From Congeria kusceri (taxonomy: Eukaryota > Mollusca > Bivalvia > Myida > Dreissenidae): a stretch of 64,000 bases of DNA. The stretch's first letter is position 1; each line of letters starts with the position of its first letter. The DNA lies in NCBI GenBank assembly GCA_027627225.1, contig CM051029.1, positions 19,884,656 to 19,948,655 of the forward strand, written 5' to 3'. The position numbers were made by a program, and so were the translations under genes. Shown here one piece after another: positions 36,222-45,604 of this stretch. The notes beneath the pieces are model-generated. The model was not told the DNA's origin. It ran no database searches and saw only the letters and a list, made by a program, of their open reading frames with translations.

Positions 36222-37215
36222 TTACATTTGAGAAGCAAGTTTTGTATAACCTTTGAATTTAGATATAAAGTCAATGTAACCTAAATCTATATGCAGTTTA
36301 TTCCATAGATTGATAACAGAGGGAATAAAATACTGTGGGCAAAGTAGAGTTCTCCTTCTCACAGTTATATAATCTGACAAATTCCTGAAGTTAAAAGAGG
36401 TCATTTGATTTACAGTGTTAGGTAAGAGGTTTCTGAGATAATCACGACAATCGTTATGATGCATTTTGTATATTGCGATAAGTGTGTTATAACGCCAACG
36501 ATCTTGTAAACTTTACCAGTTAGTTTCTGTATTATACTATTCTCTTCATGATCGATCTAGTTAGGCGAACAACTATTCTTGCACTTTCCTTTTGAATTTT
36601 ATCTAACGTTTGTTTTTCATATAATTTGCAACCATCCTAAACCACACACGCATGTTCTTATATTGGTCTTAAGTAAGTTTTGATGGGGTCGTTTTCAAAT
36701 AAAAAACATGGATTCATAATATTGGGTTGTAATGCAAATAAAATGGCGTCAGTTGTATATGGGTTAAAGTCCACTATCCAGGTTTTCAACCCTTGACTTA
36801 TTGAATAAAGGTCATGGTTCAGAATGCCTTCTAAATCACTTAACGTGGACGTAGTTCATGCGAGAGACTTCAGCAAACAGTCGTGCAATGCTATTTCAAC
36901 TTGGTCGTTTACGTATGTGAGAAAAAAAAAGGACCTAAAACAGAACCCTGTTGTACTTCAGTGTTTATTGTAAGTTCAGCGGATAAAGCTGACCCTACGA
37001 AAACCTTTCGTGTTGGGTTCGATGAGTAATTTTTTATCCAGGCTAATACATTACCACAAAAAACAAATTAATGTAAATTGAATGTAAGACCATGGTGCCT
37101 CACCCAATCAAATCTTTTGAAACATCGCAAAACACAATACACGTGAATTGTTTGTCATCGAAAGAACGAGATAGTTGATCAAAGATGTCGATTAATTGGG
37201 CAATCGTTTTACACA
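36222..37215 (-). mobile_element. third LINE relic, RT core to C-terminal end
   Basis: On -, from 37,210: QLIDIFDQLSRSFDDKQF, IVFCDVSK (RT block A region), AWIKNYSSN-like piece, a TEVQQGSVLGPF block (RT block B), then a decayed region where the active-site box would be, DKIQKESARIVVRLTR (about 36,560) and the typical end MHHNDCRDYLRNLLPNTVNQ with NLWNKLHIDL, stop at 36,222. The QGSVLGP and C-terminal motifs place it with CR1/jockey-type LINEs. Multiple frameshifts. Confidence 0.75.
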
Positions 37216-37219
37216 CTCA

Positions 37220-39660
37220 CCTGAGTATGCTGAATAAGTACACCTAGACTTCACTGTATGGGACAATTTCCCGAACAGGAAAACTGGGAATTCCTCTGAC
37301 CTGCTTATTTTGTTACAAATTTTAGCAATTTGTGTCCCAATTGGGAAATACAATCATGTTTTCCAAGGGGTTCAGCAAAGTTGGTCGCTGCACAGAGGTT
37401 TTTACGTGACCTAGATGTATGTGGTCTCAAAAGATTCAGGACATGTTGATCTAAATTTTCACCGTTCATAATTTTTTGAAATTATGACTTTTTAAAGAAA
37501 ACTGTTACTTAGTTTATGTTTTTTACACAAAAAGACAAAATGAATATGTTTCCCGAATAAAAATCCATGTCCCCATTCGGAAAATATAGTGGACATTTCT
37601 CACTACAAGCACTCCAGAGTTTCAAACTGTGTAAAGTAAAAACCATCGTTAAACATACAAAGGTACATTGTATGTTATGCAGTCTTCTATATAGTAAGGA
37701 GAATATGAAAATAATACATTTTAAAGATGCCTTCTTTCTATAAAGCAGACGTTTGATTTTTGTTAACAGTGTCTATACGATTTTTTCGTCAATATTGTTA
37801 TAAAATTAAATTTGATTGGATTTCAATGTAAATTATACTTCTATAGCAAAATTTCCTTTTCCAATGTGCAACATTTGACTTAGCGCTTTTTTTTCTGAGT
37901 GGCGAGATATGGGTTAAAATACCATCCATGTTATAATAATATTTTTGGTGCACAGTAAACGTATAAAACATTACACTGACGTATGTTTGTGATTTTCGAT
38001 GAATATAAATTAATCCTTTAACAATAGCTGCGGAGGAGTGTACACTATCCGTAGCAAAATCCGGATCAGCTATTGAATCTTGCTCATTTGAAAATGACAA
38101 TCACGCAACTCAAATTTAATGATGCCGAAATGGATATGCAATCACTACATAATACAAAATTATCATTATTGTGTGTCTTATTTATTCTGCAATTGTATTG
38201 TTATATTATTTGAATGCATAACAACGTATACAATGTTTTATCATAAATCACTATTACTTTGCCAATAAGAAAATTCATTGAGAGTGTTCATGCAACTGTT
38301 GTGTTACTAAAATTTTAATCAATTATTTTATGTATGACTAATATTTAAATGAATTTAATGTATCGTTAAGCAAAATCAAGGTAACAATACTAAATGTCAT
38401 AAAAATTGTGTAAGGCATTTTATTGAAAACGATTAATCGACCACTGTTGACCACATTGGGAGCATTAATTGTTGTACTGTATTATCGGGTGTAACATTCA
38501 GATTTATGCCATTGCTTTCAAACACATGAATTGAAAAATAAATCAAATCCTTGCTTGCAGCAAAAAACTACTGAAATAATATAATTCAATCGACCACTAT
38601 TGACGACTTTGAATATTATTAACAGCAAGCAGTTAAAACAATAAGCTAAAACTGGGACGGTTGATAAGTAGCACACTGCCAAAAGAGCAATCGCCCTGGA
38701 ATTAAAACTATAATCTTGCCTATGATTAAAAGCATGTTTACACTTACACATTTACGTGACTATAAAGATTGCACAAACAGTATATTTCTGACCAATCACG
38801 CATTCAATACAATTTATATTTGCAACAAAGAGGCAATAACTCTTGTGTAGATGACCAGTCTGACCTATTCTAATTTTCAATTGCGAACTGCTGGTAATTC
38901 ACGATCTCAGAAACCTGTTTTAAAATGAACAGAACTGGATCCGATAATGAATTCTCTATTTTGCAAATGCATTATTTAGATAATTAAAATATACCAACAT
39001 GAATTAATTGACTGATCAATCCAATTCCATGAGTGATTCACGGACATAAACACTGGTATTTTACATTACAAGATGGGCAATTCCTCTGGTATCTGACCCG
39101 ATCTGATATCCATTTTAATCATTCTTTATTTAAGTCATATTAATATGTTTCTAAAGATTTGTTTAGTCCCAAATTGTATTTTAAATGCATATTCCATTTA
39201 TTTATTGCATGTTGTCAATTGTGTATGATTTACCTCCCTTTGACAGAATCAGAACTTTAATTTAAATACTAATAACTTTTGTTGATTAAAACCCGACTAA
39301 CGTGACTGTTTAAAACGTATACATAATTTATACAGTCATGATACATGTCGTTTATTGAAGCTTTTGACAAAATAATCTCGATCTATAAATACCTCATTTG
39401 CAACAAAAACAATACACATTTTGTTTTAGTATAAAAATGAAGACACACTAAATACTAGTTAAATCAATGGATTCATCAATAAAATAATGACTTCACTTTC
39501 TATAACACTATCATATAGATGTTCGTTCTCGTAAATGTAGATATATTTGGGTACAACATTATCATTTGAGTTATTAACGTTTACGTGCAACAGCCATTTT
39601 TCGAAAAAAAACCAAAACAATGATTGCTTATGTCACGTGCACGCTTCTACGCCACTCGTT
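37220..39660. other. AT-rich DNA with two copies of a short shared motif
   Basis: Contains at 38,587-38,627 a 41-nt sequence identical to one inside the L1 relic at 31,738, and a diverged copy at about 38,430-38,460. A 100-residue - strand frame at 37,798-38,100 starts with an acidic stretch (EQDSIADPDFATDS) but lacks a clear acceptor. No gene is supported. Confidence 0.4.
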
Positions 39661-40093
39661 TCAGCCAACTGTTAATTTAGCACCCATAACTAGTATTTGA
39701 CGGTTTCAATCAAGCTTGATTCATGGCACAAATGCAAACCAGTCGTCTATTTAGCAATATTAACTTAATGAACTCAACAACCTGTGCATATAAAGCAGAA
39801 TATGTCGACGAAATGTTAGTTCATATAGTGAAATGCGAATATATTTTTACAGTTCTGTTGCACTACTTATATTTAGTGATCCGCAAACTTTTAAAAATAT
39901 TTATTAAGGCTGAAACCGTTAGAATACATGTTTCAATGTGCACAAGTTAATATTATAACACAAATATAAATACAGAAGAAGAAAGCATATACATTTTATA
40001 AGTAATAAGGATGCTGTATTATTTCTTGTTTTTAAGTACTTTAACTATACAAAATTATTCAAACATGTAACGATAGGCTATTCAATACAGTAC

Positions 40094-40203
40094 CTGTGAA
40101 GGACGCATCACAATGAGAGAACACACCGCAAATAAGATGATGTCACCGATACCTCCAACTACTAGGCCGATATAGTTTTGTGCGGTACTATCTGCGGTAC
40201 TAC
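40094..40203 (-). CDS. transmembrane exon TM1 of tandem array
   Basis: Between a TATAAAACAG acceptor and a CACAG/GTACTG donor. It starts with two bases (phase 1), reads a short Ser/Thr stalk STADSTAQNY, then IGLVVGGIGDIILFAVCSLI and VMRPSQ. One predicted membrane helix of about 22 residues with an aspartate inside it and a small-residue GGIG motif. Leaves phase 0, unlike TM2 and TM3. It is most likely one of several alternative membrane segments of a single-pass receptor. Confidence 0.5.
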
Positions 40204-40996
40204 CTGTTTTATATATGGAAGCAAATGCACACTTAATATAAATAATACTTTTGAAATGATGTCCCAAATGGCTCATCTAAGTACAGACATCCGTTTACAT
40301 ATAGGACTTAAGTAATAATAGGTGTGGCGCTAAATTTAACAAAAAGACGACAATTGAACGGCATCATGACTTTATATACATCAAGTTGATTAACCGTCCT
40401 ACTTTACTTCTATCCTACACCTATGTATATCAAATCGAAACTTCATTTCATAACCAGCATTGCTTTGAGATCAAAAGTTGTCGGAGAACAAATGGGGCAA
40501 CATCATGGTGTTACTGATCCGACCATCGTTCCAGCCAATCTTAAATGTGATCAACCCATAACTACTTTTGTCGCAAAGTGATGTTTGATTCGTGGTAACT
40601 AATGCATAAGTATAGGTCTTTTGTAAATGAGGTGTGTATATAGCAACATGTTCACGTAAAGCAAAATGCGAACACGGAATTATATCCCGAAAAGTGAGCT
40701 ACGAACATATTTTGATAGCAGTTCTATAGCACAAGTTATATTATGTGATCCGCACACATTTAAATGTATCTAGTAAGCCTGAAACCGCTTAGAGTAGAAG
40801 ATCAAATATGTTGATATTTGTTCATGAATATAAATAAATAACTAAATAAGAAGAAAACATATTAATTGAAAGAATTAAAATGTACCTATTCTTTATCAAT
40901 GATGACGGTGTTTATTACTGCTTGTTCGTTACGTAACTTAAATCTAAACACGTTAATGTATTCAAACATGAAACAATAAGCTACCCAATACAGTAC

Positions 40997-41095
40997 CTTT
41001 TGTGCAATTTACTGCTAGACGAAGAGTCATCCAAATCAACCAGCCGACACCAATAGCTCCAAAGATTATGATCTGAAGACTTCGTGCGATAGTAC
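40997..41095 (-). CDS. transmembrane exon TM2 of tandem array
   Basis: Same acceptor (TATAAAACAG) and donor (AAAAG/GTACTG) as its neighbours. Phase 1 in, phase 1 out. Reads TIARSLQIIIFGAIGVGWLI then WMTLRLAVNCTK. The helix has a GAIGVG small-residue motif, and basic residue and cysteine on the presumed cytoplasmic side. No stop within the exon. Confidence 0.5.
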
Positions 41096-41891
41096 CTGTT
41101 TTATATAGAGAATAACGACAAGCCTAATACAATTTATATAATACGAGTGATATGATGTCCCAAATCGCGCATGTGAGTACAGACTGTTGCTTAAATGTAG
41201 GTCGTAAGTAATAACAGGTTTGGTGCCAGTTTGAACAAAAAATGAAAAATAAATGATATCACGACTTAGTATACATCCGGTTGATTAACTGTCCTACTTT
41301 ACTCTATCCTACGCCTTTGATTATTAAAACCAAACTTCAGTCTATAAACCTCATCGCTTTAAGAACAAAACTTGCCGTCGGAGAACGAACGGGACAACAA
41401 CATAGCGGTACTGGTCCGATGCACAGCACACGTTTCATCCAATCCTTATGTTAGTAAACCATATTTACCTTTTGACGCAAGAATTATGCTAAGGTAAGGG
41501 TCTGCTGCGAATTAGCAATGTATTAAGCAATATTAAAAGGACGAAATCAACAACACGTGCATGTAAAGCAAAATGTGTAAATGGTAATATATTTCAAATA
41601 GTGAGGTACAAAACTACATTGCCAGTTTTATAGCACTATTTATAGTAAGTGGTCTACACACGTCTAAAAGTCATGTATTTGGTAAGGCCGAAACATTTAG
41701 AGAACAAGATAAAAAATAAAGATTGACATGTTGATATTCTTATTACATGAATATAAATAAAGAAAAATAAGAATATTAATTCCAATTTGCGTAGTTTTTA
41801 TAAATAGTGATGCTTTATGTAAGTTCGTTAATTATGTTATTTAAATCAAAACAAGTGTTTACACAGGTATAAAAGCAACCCAATACAGTAC

Positions 41892-41993
41892 CTTTCATGT
41901 TTTTTTCTTTACAACAAAGACTAATCCAGACAAGCATCAAGATGACACCGATACATCCAAGCACTATGCCGAACGTGCATTGTATGGTCCAAC
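41892..41993 (-). CDS. transmembrane exon TM3 of tandem array
   Basis: Acceptor TATAAAACAG, donor GAAAG/GTACTG. Phase 1 in, phase 1 out. Reads WTIQCTFGIVLGCIGVILML then VWISLCCKEKNMK. GCIGV is aligned with GAIGV of TM2 and GGIGD of TM1. Dicysteine followed by lysines is a plausible palmitoylated cytoplasmic boundary, which is an inference from position only. Confidence 0.5.
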
Positions 41994-42317
41994 CTGTTTT
42001 ATATGGGGAGTAAAAAACAAACTTAATTTATTTTAAATAATAATCGTGAAACGACGTTCCAAATCGGTCATCTGAGTTTAGACAGTTGCTAACATGTTGG
42101 CCTTATCAAGTTAAGTAATAATATGTTGGGTGCCAGTTTGAACAAATGATAACAAATTAATAACATCATGACTTATCATACACCCAGTTGACTAACTGTC
42201 CTAATTCATTTCTATCCTACACCTCTGCTAATAAAAACTAAACTTCAGTGTATAACGCACATCACTATCAGCATAGTAAACGCCGTAGACTGAATGGGAC
42301 AACAGCTTAACGTTACT

Positions 42318-42684
42318 ATGTCGGTATTTACGAAGCTCGTAAGGAATATCTTAAATGAAGGACAATTCTATGTAATCTATGTAAAATCCAATTATATGTT
42401 TCCCAATCACAGGGTCGGTATTCACAAAGCTCCTAAGGAATATCTTAGACAAAGGTGAAATTAAGTGAGAATTCTATGTAATTTATATAAAATCCAATGA
42501 TATGTTTTCCAATTAGTAAAATATAAAAGACATAAGCAATATTTACTATTTTGAACATAAGCAATATTTACTATTTTGGACCATTTTTATGTAAAATCAC
42601 AATTACATGAAACACAGATTTAAGGAGTTATCTGAAGTTACGAAATCTCTAGTTATCCCTAAGGAGCCTTGTGAATACGGGCCC
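42318..42684. mobile_element. MITE with GTATTCACAAAG-type terminal inverted repeats
   Basis: The left end (42,414-42,437) GTCGGTATTCACAAAGCTCCTAAG pairs with the right end (42,658-42,684) CCTAAGGAGCCTTGTGAATACGGGCCC over about 22 bp. A partial extra copy of the left end (42,318-42,413) precedes it and a 25-bp direct repeat (ACATAAGCAATATTTACTATTTTGG) sits inside. Empty versions of the same site exist in the two neighbouring tandem units near 41,407 and 40,512, which defines the insertion. Confidence 0.75.
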
Positions 42685-42719
42685 TGGTCCGATCAATGTC
42701 TGAAAGCAAATGTTTTGCC

Positions 42720-42780
42720 ATAGTCGTTTAACGTCACATAATGACGTCACAATTACAAAACTCATTTCCTATAAAACGTT
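42720..42780. promoter_or_regulatory. possible CRE and TATA-like pair
   Basis: AACGTCAC and a perfect TGACGTCA (about 42,740) lie 30 bp before CCTATAAAAC. Same arrangement as at 985-1022. No gene start is recognisable nearby, so function is uncertain. Confidence 0.2.
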
Positions 42781-42869
42781 ATTTATGTATCATAAATTAT
42801 CACGTGACTTATTTTGTTAAGTGAAATAATAAAATTCAGGAAAAGGGTCAATTGAATATTACACTAGTC

Positions 42870-42940
42870 TGAGAACTTGTATCAGTCTCGTTTACGACGT
42901 AACACAATCAACTCGACCGATGGAAGTTCTCAGAACACCG
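42870..42940. repeat. short inverted repeat
   Basis: CTGAGAACTTGTATC and GATGGAAGTTCTCAGAAC form an imperfect foldback with about 10-bp perfect core (GAGAACTT/AAGTTCTC) around a 40-bp centre. Confidence 0.45.
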
Positions 42941-43099
42941 TACTTGCGCAATATTTTATAAGCTATAATATGTCATGAATTGACTGGTTTGTCCACTTTT
43001 CACATGCGCTGGAGAATGATTAAATATAAAAGTGTTATCAAACATTTACAATAAAATTTGAATAAAAATGCTTCACAAAACAGGTAACTTTATTGGAAT

Positions 43100-43165
43100 T
43101 CGACGGACGACGAAGGAGAGTTCCTGTATACCAATATTTCACCGTTCAGTTTGTGTTCAGGTGAG
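43100..43165 (-). repeat. end fragment of the TAGCTCACCTGAGCAC dispersed repeat
   Basis: GACGGACGACGAAGG followed by GTGTTCAGGTGAGCTACA is the reverse complement of the element head at 1782. Confidence 0.5.
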
Positions 43166-43470
43166 CTACATGTAAAATATCCACACACAAAATAAAGTAA
43201 TACATGTATATTTATTTTAATCACGTAATTGATAAACACGCATGTACATTAATACAATACATCTTAAACAAGATTAAATTATGTAAAAGTATTATTGTAA
43301 TCTATTTACATAAATACATATAATATTTGAAGAAGTGTCAACTTACAAGAAGAGAATCAACTGAGGACATATTTTTAAAGATACGTAATACAAAAAACAT
43401 TAATATTTATCACGTTATAGTTTATGCAACTTAAACGTTATTTTGTTTAATCTTGAAATAGACCACACAC

Positions 43471-43582
43471 GTAAGTTCAGTTATGAATACAATTCCAATG
43501 CAAATAGGGGCAATAATCCATATCAGATTATGTGTAGTGCGATTGGCTGTTATGTCAATTTAGGTTGGTGTAGTTGTGGTTT
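43471..43582 (-). pseudogene. transmembrane exon TM4 with Thr-rich stalk, one stop
   Basis: A GTTTCAG acceptor, phase 1, then TTTPT, a TAA, and IDITANRTTHNLIWIIAPIC IGIVFITELT. One membrane helix of about 20 residues with an N-glycosylation sequon (NRT) just before it. The in-frame TAA in the stalk breaks the exon unless there is an error or an alternative acceptor. The likely donor (CTTAC/GTGTGT) leaves phase 2. It lies upstream of the TM1-TM3 array on the same strand and is more diverged from it. Confidence 0.4.
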
Positions 43583-43825
43583 CTGAAACGACACGAACTG
43601 TCCAGCGATTTAAGCTTAGTGAAAAATAATGATTTATTTGAATATGTATAATTGTAATCTATATAATAGTATAACAATAAACAAACTGCAGGTATTGTGC
43701 GATTTTATTGACCTGGCACTCATGAATATTCCGAGCATTTTCGTAAATCTATTTTAAGCTACTAACCGAGATATGAGACTCATACATGAATATGTATTGA
43801 TTAAATCATCAATACGTAACAGTTA

Positions 43826-43905
43826 AAACTGTAGTGCAGTGGTTCATTCGAACAGTTTGTAAGCGTGAAGTTTTAGGTTCGAATCCCAAAACAGGCATTT
43901 TTAAT
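43826..43905 (+). repeat. tRNA-like SINE head
   Basis: A-box-like TAGTGCAGTGG and a perfect B-box GGTTCGAATCC about 45 bases apart. The T-arm has one mismatch and the ends do not form an acceptor stem, so it is tRNA-derived and not a tRNA gene. Confidence 0.5.
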
Positions 43906-44164
43906 TTATTCAGTTTATTTTTTTTTTTAATGTATTTAATTGATCATTTTGCTGACGTCATGACATGGAATCTCATCATCAACCCCGATTCTGACACAGA
44001 AGAGAACTGCATCGATACTGCGAACGAAACAGAGTCTTTGTGATTGCATTGTTATAGAGATAAAATAATAGAACTAAGAAAAAATGAAACAAAAAAAAAA
44101 TAAAGAAAAAATGTCAAAATAATAAGAGATGTTACAGTAAAAGAAGACAACAAAAAAGCCTGAA

Positions 44165-44235
44165 ATATCTTGGCCGGATTCGAGCCACAGTTATTGTGAT
44201 TCAAAGTGTAAAACACTATACAGCGCGCTACTCTT
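44165..44235 (-). repeat. tRNA-like element, opposite orientation
   Basis: Reverse strand carries AGAGTAGCGCGCTG and, about 40 bases later, GGCTCGAATCCGG (B-box). It faces the tRNA-like head at 43,826 with A/T-rich DNA and an A-run between them. Confidence 0.45.
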
Positions 44236-44334
44236 CCTGACACTTGTTGCTAGGGGGCTTTTGTTCTATGAGCGCTAACAGAGATTAATGAATGCCAGGT
44301 CACTAAAATTGTACAATACATATATATTATTATC

Positions 44335-44346
44335 ACCATAATCACT

Positions 44347-44378
<32 letters not shown>

Positions 44379-44521
44379 TATCATCATCATCATCATCATC
44401 AACATCATCATCATCATCATCAACATCATCATTATTATATTTCAAATTACTACTACTGCTACTTCAACTACTAATAAACTTATACTAGTACTACCGTAGA
44501 TATAATAATAACAATATATTG

Positions 44522-44558
<37 letters not shown>

Positions 44559-44560
44559 AT
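44335..44560. repeat. ATC, CTA and TAA microsatellites
   Basis: A run of ATC triplets (44,345-44,430), ACTACTACTGCT (44,447-44,470) and a pure TAA run (44,522-44,557). The poly-Met frame on the reverse strand comes from the repeat. Confidence 0.9.
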
Positions 44561-44906
44561 AGACGAAGAAAAAGAAGAAATAACCTCCATCAAATGAGAT
44601 AAATGTTGTAAACTGCAATGCACTGAACACTTAAGCATAACAATCATACAATCATCCGAAAATCATGCAATGAAATAAGTACCACAGCCAGACTCTAACC
44701 AAAGTCTAAACTCCATATGTGTACACATTGATGTATGTATTTCTACTAAACATGTACATCTTGAGATCAAAAATCGTGCATGGGTATTGATTTTAAAATA
44801 TATTCACTTCAGAGTCACGCGCAAACATTGCATAATACATAACACCTGACCGTTATGAATGAGATTAGTTTGTTTAACAAAATCATGACACCGTTAGCTA
44901 TTGCAG

Positions 44907-44967
44907 GCCAGAACGCAGCCATACAGTACGAAATACCAATCCAATATGAGGATCTCGTGATGGAAAT
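44907..44967 (+). CDS. putative cytoplasmic-tail exon with YEIP and YEDL
   Basis: A GTTAGCTATTGCAG acceptor and a strong donor (AAAT/GTAAGT). Only one frame is open: QNAAIQYEIPIQYEDLVMEM. Two tyrosines in YEIP and YEDL contexts are possible SH2-docking or sorting motifs. It is the first of three small + strand exons. No membrane exon is visible upstream on this strand. Confidence 0.4.
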
Positions 44968-45165
44968 GTAAGTAATTGTATGACCGATAGTACTATATAT
45001 GTGTAGAAATAATATAACTTGGATAATGTGATACAATATTGGCTGTGTCCCTGTCTACGCATATAAAGATAAATAGTGCATATTAGTATGAATCATGTCA
45101 ACACGATTTAAAAAGTAACGCATATTCCAAATATTACCAAATTATAGTGTTTGTTTTATATTCAG

Positions 45166-45193
45166 ACAACCTGGCAACGCCTCAAACACAGAT
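45166..45193 (+). CDS. 28-nt exon between tail exons
   Basis: Bounded by TATATTCAG and GAT/GTAAGT. It joins in phase to the exon at 44,907 (giving IQPGNASNTD). The exit phase then does not fit the open frame of the next exon, so either the order of exons or a boundary is misjudged. Confidence 0.3.
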
Positions 45194-45441
45194 GTAAGTT
45201 ATTCACCCTACATATTGGGTAATGAAAATAGTTCCGTTATTAATTTCAAAGTCAGTAAGCCCACTGTGTTAATAAAGAGTATTCATATGCTTCTCATTCT
45301 GATATATGTTTGGATGAACACAGGCATGTTAAATATGTAACGCTTAATTCATTTACCCCTTATTAAATACGTAAAATGTCTGAGCGTCACTATTTGAATA
45401 CCAATCCGTCAACTGTTCACTGTTGTTTCCTTTTATGGCAG

Positions 45442-45599
45442 ATGCTCCAGGTACCCGTCGTGGCAATAAGTATGAGACACTTAAAGAACTAGAAGTCCGT
45501 GAATATGCGACTCATTACTCTGAGGACACTCGGCGAGCCATCAACACTTCGTCTGACATTCAACCTGACATGTCAGGACAAATTTTATACATTGCCTAA
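45442..45599 (+). CDS. putative C-terminal tail exon with YETL motif
   Basis: Acceptor TTTTATGGCAG. With two leading bases the exon reads APGTRRGNKYETLKELEVRE, then YATHYSEDTRRAINTSS and ends GQILYIA with TAA at 45,597-45,599. Charged, hydrophilic, tyrosine-rich and ending soon after, as in receptor tails. GC is higher than the flanks. The frame with zero leading bases stops after 16 codons. No family assigned. Confidence 0.45.
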
Positions 45600-45604
45600 C
45601 AGAA

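Larger units (their letters stand above)
39680..42330 (-). repeat. three tandem units of about 0.9 kb, each with a transmembrane exon
   Basis: Units at roughly 39,680-40,590, 40,590-41,450 and 41,450-42,330 share ordered blocks: GTAAAGCAxAATxTG, a TATAGTGA..ATTTTxACAGTTxTxTTGCAC-type block, GTGxTCCGCAxAC, AATACAGTACCT at the exon edge, the exon itself, CTGTTTTATAT, GTAAGTAATAATA and ATCATGACTTxxTATACATC, and CTATCCTACxCCTxTG. The shared intron sequence shows duplication of exon plus flanks and not convergent hydrophobicity. Confidence 0.7.

Noticed and set aside
37798..38100. 100-residue - strand frame with an acidic start
   Set aside because: No convincing acceptor or start context and a composition close to AT-rich background after the first 25 residues.
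44815..45036. Hydrophobic - strand frame that could be a fifth TM exon (YWIGISYCMAAFWPAIANGV)
   Set aside because: It has no acceptor like the other TM exons and overlaps a + strand exon candidate with a stronger donor.
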